A stretch of 64,000 nt of DNA from Powellomyces hirtus. Taxonomy: Eukaryota > Chytridiomycota > Chytridiomycetes > Spizellomycetales > Powellomycetaceae. Below are positions 31,384 to 42,370 of the stretch, piece after piece (the stretch's first letter is position 1; every line of letters starts with the position of its first letter). The stretch spans positions 124,001 through 188,000 of the forward strand of contig JAHLKG010000017.1 in assembly GCA_025526995.1 (NCBI GenBank), given 5' to 3'. A model generated the notes under the pieces. That model did not search any database. It saw nothing but the letters and a program-made list of their open reading frames with translations, and was not told the origin of the DNA. Made by a program: the position numbers and the translations under genes.

Positions 31384-32152
31384 CTAACGGCCGTTGAGAA
31401 AACCCACTTGCCGTTGTTGAGCATTAGCGACATTGACTGCACTTTGGATGGCGGCTTGCACTTGCGGCGTGACAATTTGGTTTAACTGATTGTGCGTCGT
31501 GTTGTCATTTGCCATTCCTTGCACTTGGTTTTGGTTTTGATTGGAAAATACGAATAATATCAGCAGCGGGAATAGTAGCTTGTGTAGGATCAAGACGCAA
31601 AGCAGCATCAAGCTCATGACATTCGTCTTGGAACTTCGTGACAAATTCTTCGAGTGAATTTCTGAGGGCGAGATTGGTCAATCTAAGTTTGATTGCATTG
31701 CGAAGATTGCAAGGGAAGAATTCGGTAATGAGGGCTGTTTGAAAAGCCACCCATGTGGCAGGTGGTCCTGCGGCAGAAGTAGTGTTGTACCACTCAAGAG
31801 CGGTACCCTTGAGGTAGGATTGAAGGGTGCCAACGTAATCGGCCATGGGCAATGGTACGGCAGGAACTGCGGAAACAGGAGGAGGACCGACGACGGCAGG
31901 AATGGCAGGAGTAGCAAGAGCCCAATAAAAGTTACTGTGGGAAGTCAAAAACTCCTCTATCTTCTTAGCAGACTTGTTGCCATCATATTCAGAGAGCTTG
32001 GCCTTTTGTGCGTCAAGAAGAGTCTTAGCTCGATTGGGGCAAGCGGGAGCTGCAGCAGCAACGACAGGAGCAGCGGCGATAACACCGGCTGTAACGGCAG
32101 CAACGATAGCAGCTTGTTGAGCGGCAGTGAGTGCAGGGGGCATGTTGTTCAA
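31384..32152 (-). pseudogene. Gypsy-B gag
   Basis: Starts MNNMPPALTAAQQAAIVAAV and has an Ala/Pro-rich N-terminus. The capsid core (KLSEYDGNKSAKKIEEFL, GTALEWYNT, FVTKFQDECHELDAAL) is typical of chromovirus gag. The frame changes near 31505. Located 47 bp downstream of the 5' LTR and primer site. Confidence 0.82.
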
Positions 32153-32185
32153 TTGGAGTGATCGTGGTTGATGGTGCTAGTGTGG

Positions 32186-32198
32186 GGTGGTGCTACCA
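32186..32198 (-). promoter_or_regulatory. Gypsy-B primer-binding site
   Basis: TGGTAGCACCACC follows the 5' LTR directly on the minus strand. Its complement ends GGTGCTACCA, like the 3' end of fungal initiator tRNA-Met with CCA. The same motif follows LTR-D at 36208. Confidence 0.7.
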
Positions 32199-32476
32199 TG
32201 TAACCTCAAAGGAAGTTTTGATAGTTGATAGTAATCAATAGTGTGTATTATCGTGTGTTGTAAGGTAACGAGTGGAGAAAGGTGACCAGCAGCTGACAGC
32301 TTTATATATGCGTGTCAGGGTGGCGCACACATAATTTATCCAGGAGGCGCTTTATTGCCTATGAGTCAGGAGTCATGTGTATCACCGATGAATGGGTTGC
32401 CAGCCCAAACAAAGGATCGCGTATAACGTAATCAGAAAGTCACGGAAAAGTATAAGAATATGAGGTTTCCCCGACA
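32199..32476 (-). repeat. Gypsy-B 5' LTR
   Basis: 278 bp, TGTAAC...CCGACA on the plus strand. Confidence 0.92.
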
Positions 32477-34806
32477 CAATGACCAACGAGGTCTGCAAAG
32501 GATGCAAGTTTGGTAAGCACAAACGCTCACCATTCAACGGTACGATGACACGGTCCAAGACGCCACTCAATCCCCTACATTTTGACCTAAACGGTCCGCA
32601 CATACCCGCGGTTGGCGATGAGAAATATGCTCTTGTTGTGATCAATGACTATTCACGCTTCACATGGATCTTCTTCTTGAAGGCAAAGAGCGAATCTACT
32701 GCAAAGTTGATTGAATTCATCAACTTCATTGAAAATCAGACCAACAAAGAGGTCAGACGACTTCATTCCAATCGAGGGGGGGAGTTTGTCAATCACGATC
32801 TGAAAGAATTCATTTTGAAAAAGGGCATCCTGCACAAACTCACCGCTGCAGATTCTCCACAGTCCAACAGGGTAGCTGAAAGGTTCAACCTCACCCTGTT
32901 TGACATCATTCGTTCATTGGAACACTCATACAGCATCCCAAAACAACTCTGGACCAAGTTAGCAGCTACATCAGTCTACTTTACGGAATCGCCTACCCCA
33001 CAAGTCCAATAACAACATCTCGCCGTACAAACGGCTCAATGGCAAAGAGCCCTCACTTTCTCACCTTTGTGTGATTTGAGCCGATGACTTTGTGCATCTC
33101 GTCAAGAGAAAGCAAGTCTCAAAGTTGGCACCATGCGCCACACGTCTCAAACTCATCGGTTACGAATTTTACGGTGCTTACCACTGTTGGGATGACAACT
33201 GTCAAGAAATAGTCATTTCTCGCAATGTAACATTCGACAAAAACTCAGCACTCAAACTCGCGAAAGACTACATCCCACCTGAAGAACTCTACGAAGTCGA
33301 AGAGATTCTCGACTCACGTGATGGCCCCGAAGGCCCCGAATTCCTCTGCAAATGGCTAGGATTCAAAGACAAAGATAATACATGGGAACCGCTCAAAAAT
33401 GTCAATCATTTGACAGTCTTTGCTGACTACATCAACGAGGAGACGGCGATGGCTCTTTTGGCTGCAAGTACCAAAGAACCCCAAACCTACAAACAAGCGC
33501 TCTCATCAGACGACAAGCCGAAATGGACCGAGGCCATAAATGCCGTATTGAAGTCCCTTCATACCAATGAGACATGGGAAGTCATTAACCCCAAATCTTT
33601 ACCGCACAATCAACGGCCCATCTGCACTAAATGGGTATTCAAGATTAAGCGAGACCTGAATCAACCCCAACGATTCAAGGCCCGGCTTGTAGTGAAAAGC
33701 TTCGAACAACGCTACGGTATAGACTACAACAAAACCTACGCTCTGGTTGCCAAGATAGCCACCCAACGCGTTCTTCTCGCTCTCGCTGCCAGCCTAGGCT
33801 TGAAATGCCATCAAATGGATGTAGTCACCGCGTTCCTGAATGGGATTGTTACCAAGACCATCCTAATCTATGCCCCTGAAGGCTCTGGCTTTCCGCCCAG
33901 GACCATCATTCGACTCCGGAAGGCTCTTTACGGTCTGAAACAAGCCCTGCACAAATGGTACTCCCTACTTCACAAGGAACTGACCTCCTTGGGATTCAAG
34001 CGCCTGGCAAATGACAATGCCGTTTACAACAGAACTCTACTTGGAAGTGACGCATCACAGTACATCTCCGTCTACGTCGACGATCTCCTCATTTTTGCAA
34101 AGACCAAATCGGAAATCTCGTCAATCAAGACATCCCTGCACAACGAGTTCAACATGACAGACCTCGGCGAGGTCAACCACTACCTAGGAATGAGAGTTCG
34201 ACCCAATTACTCAAGGCACGTCATCTATCTCGATCAAGAGTCATATGTAAATGACATCCTCAAGTGCTTTGGTATGCAAGATTGCAAGCCCGTCAATACT
34301 CCGATGGACCAGACCAAGCTCGAACCCTACAAAGTCAAAAATACAAAGACCTCACCTAACCGCAAGAAGGAGAATATTGCGAAATTGTTGGTTCTCTCAT
34401 GTACCTGATGATATGCACGCGTCCTGACGTTGCTGTTGTGGTCAGTATGATTTCTCGCTTCGCAAGCAACCCTTTGCCTCAACATCTGCAAGCTGCAAAG
34501 CGCGTTCTTCGCTACCTACAGGGAACATCAGATTACAGCCTCTGCATTGGCGGAAATAACGTTACCCTTCACGGCTACAGCAGTGCCGATTGGAGAAACA
34601 TCATCATTGATCGACGGTCAAACACTGGCTACCTTTTCTACATTGGAAATGTGGGCCCCGTTACTTGGGCTTTGAAGCACCAACCCACCGTTGCCCTCTC
34701 ATCTACCAAAGCTGAATACATGGCACTTTCCTTCGCCACTCAAGAGACAATCTGGCTTTGCTCACTTCTGCAAGAACTCCAAATCCCCAAATATCTCGAG
34801 GAAAAT
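32477..34806 (+). pseudogene. Copia-B1 pol continued: integrase, chromodomain, RT, RNase H
   Basis: Resumes with MTNEVCKGCKFGKHKRSPF, the residues following the Gypsy-B insertion. Integrase D (LHFDLNGPH), second D replaced (LHSNRGGEF), E (NRVAERFN). A stop and frameshift near 33000 follow, then the chromodomain at about 33291-33450 ([27 protein letters not shown]). RT has YISVYVDDLLIFAK. A frameshift at about 34400 separates RNase H (SSTKAEYMALS). The integrase D>N change indicates loss of activity. Confidence 0.88.
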
Positions 34807-35103
34807 GCTTGACCCACAACGATCTACAAAGACAATCAGTCATGCATCTCACTGGCAATGAATCCAGTGCATCATGCCCGTACCAAGCACATTGACATTC
34901 GACATCACTTCATTCGTGATCACATCAACAAGGAGATTTATCTGGAGTACTTGCCTTCCGCTGAGATGGTCGCTGACCCACTTACAAAGCCTTTACCGGC
35001 CCCGGCATTCAAACACCATCTCAAAAGCATGTGCATCAAGGACTACGATAACACCATCACACCAATGACGAAAGCATCCATGACGAAGCTCCCAAATGAG
35101 TAA
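34807..35103 (+). pseudogene. Copia-B1 RNase H C-terminus
   Basis: After a TGA at 34810-34812 the frame continues KDNQSCISLAMNPVHHARTK, then HHFIRDHINKE and LTKPLPAPAF, ending at 35103, 40 bp before the 3' LTR. Confidence 0.85.
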
Positions 35104-35142
35104 AATCCCCTCACTGCAGATCAATTGCTCGGACAGGGGGTG

Positions 35143-35505
35143 TATTGAAATGTTGAGCATTGCATACTCAATGTTAGTCCTTACATTAGATCCTAACTTG
35201 GAATCTCCGGCTAGAATGCGTGACCGTCACACAGGTAACGCTAAGAGCTGAATTGGATCCTGTGTAGTCACGTGATTGCAGAAAAAGTAGATTAGAATGC
35301 TTGAAGCGAAACATGACTAATAAGACCAAAGACACAAAATACATTTACATACATGACATCTCCGTGTATCTGACTACTATACACCATCATCTGCATCACA
35401 GAAGAGCTCTGTAAAACTCCTTACGGAGTATACTGGAGGCTATATCAAATTCAGCCAATCCTTTGCATTTCCAATAAAGTACTAGAAAAGCCGATACCTT
35501 CAATA
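35143..35505 (+). repeat. Copia-B1 3' LTR
   Basis: TATTGAAATGTTGAG start and CTTCAATA end, preceded by the polypurine tract ACAGGGGGTG. Confidence 0.9.
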
Positions 35506-35741
35506 ACATCAGCTACAATGGTCTTGCAGATTATACAATGCGAGATCTACCCGTTTCACTAATGCACAGCCCAAAAGCGGGCCCTGAGTACCCCTATGCT
35601 AGAGATCTCGTTAATCATGGCAAAGTTGAAGACCCTGTTGCCCCTCACTCTCGTCCGCATTCCTCAACAGAGGGCACAACAACCACAAGCAGCCAAAGTG
35701 AAGACCGTGAAGCCTAGCACCTTTCATTCAAATGCTTTGAG
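35506..35741 (+). pseudogene. Diverged Copia-B-like gag fragment
   Basis: Translation matches the gag stretch with SPKAGPEYPYA, HGKVEDPVAPHSRPHSSTEG and SQSEDREA of Copia-B, but is clearly more diverged than B1 and B2 are from each other. It abuts the Copia-B1 3' LTR with no duplication, suggesting a recombined or deleted neighbour copy. Confidence 0.7.
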
Positions 35742-36482
35742 GTATCCCGAGATATGATCAATGTCCCAGTGATCCGTTTTGCAGTTGGTGGCCTCGAGGT
35801 AGCGCGTGTGGACCTTCAGAAACTTGTCTACTTTGGACACCATTTCTTCACTGCTTCCTTTAACCTTGTAGTGTATCAGCTGCTTGCGTAGATTATCACG
35901 GCGTTCCTTTTCAGCCTGCATTCCTGCACGGTTCTTTTCCGTCAGGATAATGTCAACGTGCAGTATTCCGGCCGTCAGTTGAACTGGGGCCAGGATTTTC
36001 AAAAAGAAAGTGGCAACACATGCATCATTTGCTGGAATGTGTTCCTGCAGTACATTTTGGGTCTCCACCAATTTGTGCAGCCAACATTGTGACGGTGTTG
36101 TCGGTCAGTGTGTCGACCTCAGCTTCTCCCACTGCTGGGCTTTCTTCTGCCATTGGGCTGTTCCTAGTGCTAGGTGCCATTGCTGTCGTCAGTGAGGTGG
36201 TGCTACCATGTAATAATACTAGGTCCATTGCCAGAGTCTGATCTGCTATTCGGGATGTCTTTATGTCTAATTATAACTGTAAGTTCCTGTCTCCCAGAAT
36301 AGCCCCTTGTCTGAGTATTCCTCTTTTCTTCTCGATCGCGGGGCGGTCCTGGTCACATAGTGACCATTTAGACTCATTTTTGGGCATAGTACCCTTTGAA
36401 GTGCTTACGTTAGCCTCTAACATGCGGCAGGCCCTCCCCTTCAAGTGTCTAGGCTTAGGCTGGTGAGCCGTGCCTCATTACA
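35724..36482 (-). mobile_element. LTR-D element, 5' end only: LTR, primer site and gag remnant
   Basis: The LTR at 36482-36209 (TGTAATGAGGC...GTATTATTACA on the minus strand) is followed by TGGTAGCACCACC (primer site as in Gypsy-B) and ATG at about 36180 (MAPSTRNSPMAEESP). After a frame change the ORF 36071-35724 reads EHIPANDACVATFFLKILAPV and a charged stretch that looks like a gag body. Pol is missing. The element ends where the copia gag fragment begins. Confidence 0.65.
36209..36482 (-). repeat. LTR-D, second copy (274 bp)
   Basis: Same length and ends as 8594-8867, with moderate sequence divergence. It marks the right border of the retrotransposon cluster. Confidence 0.8.
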
Positions 36483-37008
36483 CATGACTCTGTTTGTGCA
36501 TGAACAGTACCAAACTTCAGCAAGCTTCACAGATTTCCACATCCCAACAATTAAAAGAAAAGCAATTGAGTCCGTTAATACATTCTTGTTACTACCTGCC
36601 CAATGCTTACATGAAAAAAAACAATCAAGCTTTTCCACGCCATTTTTACCAAACCATCTGATGGACAATGTTTGGTTTAATGCAAATATATTTTCTTGGC
36701 TGCTGTAAAGAAATGGAGCCTATTCAAGCAGGAGGTAAACTGTCTGCCTGTCCATTCTGAAGAAGCAAAAGGTCTTGTGTTAGTTGAGGACATTTGCAGT
36801 TTGAGGCTCTACCGTGCTCCCCTACCGCACGGGCATCATATGATTATTGTTGAGTAAAACCAGAAGTGGAGTAACTTGCACAGAACCAATGTGTTTCTTA
36901 CGACTAGCTATGTACGCTATTGATCCCCGTTGTACTGATGTCATCTGCGGCTGGCCAAGGGCGGCAGGGGTTCCCTGATAATTTCCCTGTACGTGTGTAT
37001 CAGAATCC
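36483..37008. other. Intergenic, transition from retrotransposon cluster to gene-rich DNA
   Basis: AT-richer sequence with a short plus-strand open frame (36445-36708) lacking recognisable motifs. I see no gene or repeat here. Confidence 0.5.
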
Positions 37009-39270
37009 CTAACGATGTAGCAACAGCGTGCATGATCTAGACGTGCCGCACCATTTTTCTAACATGTCGCGTACTGCTTTCACCGTGACCGGCTTGGTAA
37101 AGAAGTCTTGCATGCCAGCATCTACGGATTGTCGTTTCGCTTGAGACGTGCTGTTGGAGGTTAGCGCGATAACCACTACCGAGTCGTTTTTCTTGTCCTT
37201 TCGTATGTTGCGACAGGTTTCGAACCCATCCATCTGAGGCATGTCCAAATCGAGAAAGACGACATCGTACGCCGTCCGTTCTATCAGAGGAAGTGCAAAT
37301 ATTCCATCCTCGGCTTCGTCTGCGGCGTAACCCAATTTGGCCAGCATCTTTTGTAGTACGAGCCGGTTGACTTTATTGTCGTCGACGATGAGTATCCTGG
37401 GCGGTCGGCCATCGAGTTTAGAGGTCTTCTGTGATTGCGTGGTGACGGCTTCGCGTGCAAGCCCGAAGGTCAAATAAAAGACGAACGAAAGAAAGCCGCC
37501 CTTCAACGTCACTTTCAGCTGTCCACCAAGTTTAGAGATCAGCTGCGAAGCGATGGCAATAGCGACGGGCATGCTATGCATTTCTTCCATGGATGCAAGG
37601 TCGTCGAAAGAAAAGGAGTCCTTGTCAATGTCCGACTGCGATACTTCACTGCCTCCGCTTGTAATGGCCAGCCTTACAATCGCATGGTCGGCGGTCTTAT
37701 TCATCAGTTGTATTCCCAGCTTCGCGCGCCGAGCATTGTTGGATGTCACAGCAGCGAGAACGAGATTACTCAGCGTTTGCTGCAGTTTAGTTTGATCTCC
37801 GGTCATCGCAAGCAAACAGTCCGAGTCAATGTCAATTTCTATCGATCGCGCATGTTCGTTCTGGGGTGCGTAGTGCTTAACGGCCTCGGAGACATTTTGT
37901 GCGGTAACCGACAGATCCAACGGAAGGTCTATGACTGGATCATGACCTTGTAGCGTCCATAAATCCTCCAGGCGAGTTGTCACCGATAGTAATGTAGAGG
38001 ATGATTGTTCCAGTCCATCAATGTACAGCTGTTGTTTCTCGTAACTATCCTCGGCTTGCATTAGGTCAATTATTCCCCTATGATACGTACAAAATTATAA
38101 GCGTTAACATGAAGTACACGAGCTTGGCACGCCCATCACTGCCGTGCGTTCTTACAAGATCCCGTTTAGCGGAGTTCGTAACTCATGCATCAATGCCGCG
38201 AGTAACGTCTGCACAGATGCGTTGGCTTTCTCAATCACCATCGCTACGTCCAATTTGTCATCCCCAGAACCAAGCTCGTCCTGTGCAGTATTTAACAGGG
38301 TTGCCAGCAGCTGTTTTCCGGGATAATCACCTGACAAAGCTGCTTCCTTCTCTTCCACGCTCATATTGGCGCTGACACGCTTCTTCCCAGACGACGGGAC
38401 CGAACTCAAATCAGAGGCACGATGACGGTCATTCGTCAAAGAGCAAGACTGTTCGGACGTGTCGGCGGTATGAGGTTGGGCTGGCCGATACGGGACGGCT
38501 GTGGCAGCTTCAACGAAATTGCGAAAGAAAGTCGACTCGTCATTGGGTTGCGGTATTATTGACGAGGCCTGTGTTAGCTCGCTTTCTACGAATTTTTCCG
38601 AAGCGGCAAGAAGGTCAAGGTCGCATCGTAGGGCCTGCCCCATTAGCGTCTTATGTTCAACAATACTCCCCGCTGCATCTCCACCCGTCAGGCTGCCGAG
38701 AGAGGTCCCTTCCACCTGTTGACGCTCCTTAGTCACTGCTTGGTTCCCTATGCTGGGACTTTCGCAAAAGTAAACCGCTTTCGGATCGTCGTTTCTCCAG
38801 CTTACAAAGCGATATTTAGCAGCGGCTGAGCACGTCCCGCATTCACTAGCCGCCCCTTTCCCAGCAGTTTCAGGTATCTGAACTATGAAGACCAGCCGCG
38901 GCTTGGATCGCAAGTGCTCCGGAATGGGTTCCGAGCCCGCTAATATGCGGGCACTCTGCACAGGCTCGATAAAGCCATACTTTTGCGTTGAGTTTCGCGC
39001 CTGACACCAAGCTGCTACCAGACCAGGTTCGACAGAAGAGGCCCTCTCCTCTGCAAGGTGTATCAGATTCCGCTCGAGGGCCGCTCTATACTGACGATGT
39101 TGCTCAATGGCAGCTTGCGTGGACTTGAACGATGAGTTTGTATGTCCTGCCCGCGGACATGCGCGGTTGGCAGTTTCTGAATTCTGGATGACATATGAAG
39201 ATGAGGCCCGGTTTTCAACAGTCGATGAGGCTACAGAGAGATGACTTGTTACCTGCGACAAGTTGGCCAT
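37009..39270 (-). CDS. Hybrid histidine kinase with C-terminal receiver domain
   Basis: Exons 39270-38156 and 38077-37009 (intron 38078-38155, GTAAGA...ATAG) give 727 residues. The N-terminal 340 residues are low in complexity and show no recognised sensor. The dimerisation/H-box is LMHELRTPLNGI with phospho-acceptor His362. The ATPase part (about 455-575) keeps a weak N-box (LQQTLSNLVLAAVTS) but has no DxGxG G1 box and only a weak GG later, so ATP binding is doubtful. The receiver domain (about 598-718) is canonical: ILIVDDNKVNR (acidic pair 604-605), phospho-Asp648 in FLDLDMPQMDGF, Lys700 in FFTKPV. Such proteins feed fungal Ypd1-type phosphorelays. No transmembrane segment is seen, so it is probably cytosolic. 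Confidence 0.88.
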
Positions 39271-40149
39271 GGGCGTCTATGCCGTTGAACTAAAGCAAAT
39301 TTCTGGCGGAGTGAGTGCCTTGCAGGGATGAAAAATCGGGGACTGGTCCGAGTGGTTGAAATGTCCAGGAAAGGGTATCAGCTGCTGTATTATCTTTCTG
39401 TGGAAGAGTGTGCTTGAGATGGAGGGATGCGGGACGGCAGCGGGTTTGGGCGTGCGATAGTATAAAGTGTGCCAAGTGCAAACAACTTTTAAAAAAAAAT
39501 ATGGAGAAAGCAGCAGTGTGAGCGCGATGCGACGCGCAGCTCGAAGGCTTCTGGACCAAATCATACCAGAAGTCTGGAACAGGGTGCCAGAACCCAATTC
39601 AAGCCACATCCACCTCCCCGGTTCGCGGCAAGCATGTTCTGGAATAGTCCGGCGTTCCTTCGACTTTGGGAACGTTTGCAAGAACACCAAGAAAATTCCA
39701 TAGAAATTGCTTTCTTCATAGGCCTTTCTTTGGTGTTAGCCACCCAAGACGCAGTCAAACTCAGTTCGATCAACTCGTGACTCCGCTGCTGTACATACTG
39801 GACAATAGACATGAAGAACCCCGCATATCCGGCCTTCGATGACATATCGACCCCCACATCCACGATAATTTGTGCTAGATCAGCATTTGGTCTCGTGGAG
39901 AACCTACAGAGGCACCTCAGTGTACCAGCCATCACCTTTGAAGCTCAAGCTATTTGGGGCAACGACTGATGTGGTTCGCCAACAGCAGCCAAGACATGGG
40001 TCATGCATCGGGAAAAGAAGAATGTATTCAGCGCACTCCATGTTGTGGTAAATTTAAAGAAAAAGGGAAATCAATCAAAAACCATGTATCGTTCCTTCAG
40101 GGTCCATTGCGACATCGTCGAGTCACTAGATTTCGAACATGTTGGACGA
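39271..40149. other. Intergenic between histidine kinase and adenylosuccinate synthase
   Basis: Contains a minus-strand frame 39935-39561 (MMAGTLRCLCRFSTRPNADL) that could be an upstream exon of the kinase or a tiny gene; its GT context downstream is weak and I cannot join it convincingly. Nothing else recognised. Confidence 0.35.
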
Positions 40150-41759
40150 CTAAGGACGGTGGATCATGGCATCTCTGGAAGGCCCAACGCCGATCCATTC
40201 AACCTTAACACCGTCCAGCAGCTGCTCTACACGCTCGATGTACTTTCTCGCGTTCTCTGGCAGCTCCTCGTATGTGCGGCACTTGCTGATGTCCTGCTGC
40301 CATCCAGGCAGGGTTTCATACTCAACGGTGCACGTCTCCAACACGGTGAGATCCGCGGGAAATGAATCCAGTTTCTTGCCTTCGTAGATGTAATTGACAC
40401 CGATTTTGATCTCTTTGAGCTGGTCGAGTACGTCCAGCTTCGTAAGGTTGATACTAGCCAAGCCAGAAAACGTAAGCTTTGTACAAAGGAAACGTGAAGG
40501 TCACTTCCGTTGTTACCTGGTGTAATCGTTAATGACGTGGGAATACCGCATTACAACCATGTCCAACCATCCACACCGTCTCTTCCGGCCGGTGGTGGTG
40601 CCAACCTCAAATCCAACGCTTTGCAGGTGTTCACCAATTTCCTGCCGCGACGCGTTAGGACAGAATCGTGCCGGAATCACTGCGGGCGACTCACATTCAA
40701 TTGCTCGGTAGGGAAGGGGCCTCCTCCGACACGAGTGGTGTAAGCCTTAACCACACCCAAAACCTTGCCAACTTTACTCGGCGGGATACCCAGGCCGGTG
40801 CATACACCTCCAATGGTGGTATTAGACGATGTCACAAAGGGATAAGTTCCAAAGTCGAGATCAAGCATCAAAGCATTCGCGCCCTCCACCAACACGCGCT
40901 TGTTCTCCTTGATGCTGTTGTGCACGTATTGGATGGTGTTGCGCACGTATGGCAAAAGTTTGGTAGCCAGCTCCTTGTAGCGCGCGAGTTCCTTCTCGAC
41001 GTCGTACTCAAACTCGCCGTAACGCTTCTTTCGGTTTGCGACCACGGTTCGGAACTTCACCTCAAATTGCTCAAAGTGGAAGAGATCATGCACGCGTATA
41101 CCGCTTCGGGAAGCCTTGGAACTGTATGTCGGTCCAATACCCTTCTTCGTCGTGCCGATGGAGCCACGGCCGAGCTCGACTTCCTTGAGACCATCAACGA
41201 TCTGATGATAGTCGAAGACCAAGTGTGCACGTTCAGAGATAAACAAACGACCAGTGGCGTCAAGACCTATATCATGCCACAGGCTTTCTAAGTGATTGGC
41301 CGACCAGAGATGATCTGTCACAAACGGCGAACCTTTTTTCTCCAAGTTGGCCAATTCTTCAAAGAAAGACGGGACGTGGACAACCACTCCATTTCCAATG
41401 ACCCCAACACACTTGTCGTTTATGATACCACTTGGCAACAGGTGGAAGTCATATTTGACATTGTTGACGACGATGGTGTGCCCGGCATTGTTGCCTCCCT
41501 AGAGTGGAAAGTTGGAATGTGAGTCGGTAAGGTATCACGTAAAAGTGCCGGCTGTCATAGTCGTTCGTATTTCTCTGTTTCGGGTGGTATACGTTTGCGG
41601 TTGTCCACTTGTGGGGGGAGGAGATCTTACCTGACACCGACAGCAGACGTCGATTTCCTGAGAGAGAATGTCGACGAGTTTTCCCTTTCCTTCGTCACCC
41701 CATTGCGCCCCGAGGACAACAGTGACCTTTCCGGACGGTAACAAGTTGCCCGTTGACAT
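40150..41759 (-). CDS. ADE12: Adenylosuccinate synthase (purine biosynthesis)
   Basis: Converts IMP, GTP and aspartate to adenylosuccinate, the first committed step to AMP, in the cytosol. Exons 41759-41631, 41498-40695, 40641-40517 and 40453-40150 give 453 residues, close to other fungal enzymes. Residues 19-27 are QWGDEGKGK (GTP P-loop with catalytic Asp22), GGNNAGHT at 44-51 holds the catalytic His, [19 protein letters not shown] is the IMP loop, [19 protein letters not shown] follows, and [16 protein letters not shown] and [10 protein letters not shown] are C-terminal substrate and GTP-base motifs. The start at 41759 was chosen because [20 protein letters not shown] is the usual length; an in-frame Met lies upstream at 41882. 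Introns are 132, 53 and 63 nt. Confidence 0.96.
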
Positions 41760-42370
41760 GTTGTGTTTGCTACAAAGGCTGTGTAAACGAGTGGATTGTG
41801 GCCGACTCAAGAGTTCCCTGTGCTGCGCGCGTCGGACAAAGTTCTGATCCCATTCCATCTCTCTTTTCGCAACGCGTAGCATCGATGTATTGCACGTGGG
41901 CTGCCATTGCTAGGCGGTTTGACCGGCACTTGGACCTCCCGTAATAGCGACTTCTCTATTTGGAGGACTGACTTATCGGCCAAAATCAACACGCAGGCGA
42001 TGCTGCTAGATTCAGTCGCCTGTTGAATCAATTGGGGTGTGGCGCCGATGAGCGCGAGGGAGAACGGACTGGAGAAACTGACGATCGCGCGTATCTCGCA
42101 ATTGGCTAGGACGAAAGTGTCAAAACAACGACGGGGTCAGGTACCAAACTCCCAACCGACTTTCCTTCCCCGTGCTCCAAGCAGCTCGCTCGTCTCTCCA
42201 AGTGCCGGCTTGCCACTGCGCAAGCTGGGAGCATGTCCACAAAAGCTATACTCTTTCCTTCTCCTGCTTCGTTCTTCTCCTTCTCTACCTCATCGACCGT
42301 TTCCCAAATCTGCCTCTTTCTCACGGGCGTCTTATCCGGCATCGCTATTTTACACGCCACAAGCTTCTCA
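41760..42370. other. Divergent intergenic region between ADE12 and the ZZ/EF-hand gene
   Basis: Shared promoter space for two divergent genes. A pyrimidine-rich tract at about 42246-42300 precedes the ATG at 42371. No RNA gene or repeat recognised. Confidence 0.5.

Larger units (their letters stand above)
21308..32476 (-). mobile_element. Gypsy-B, Ty3/gypsy chromovirus, split by Copia-B2
   Basis: LTRs are 32199-32476 (5') and 21308-21585 (3'), 278 bp each, TGTCGG...GTTACA on the minus strand, differing at about 15 sites. The primer-binding site is at 32186-32198. The polypurine tract GAGGGAGG adjoins 21586. Flanks are TAATG (21303-21307) and CAATG (32477-32481), a 5-bp duplication with one change. 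Copia-B2 occupies 24606-30339. Gag, protease, RT, RNase H, integrase and chromodomain are recognisable but frameshifted. Confidence 0.92.
18760..35505 (+). mobile_element. Copia-B1, Ty1/copia element with a chromodomain, split by Gypsy-B
   Basis: Outer element of the nest. LTRs are 18760-19122 and 35143-35505 (363 bp each, TATTG...CAATA ends). Its body is 19123-21307 plus 32477-35142; Gypsy-B fills 21308-32476. The primer-binding site is at 19123-19137 and the polypurine tract is the AGGGGGTG before 35143. The left flank AGGAT and right flank ACATC do not match, so one end was rearranged after insertion. Confidence 0.92.
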
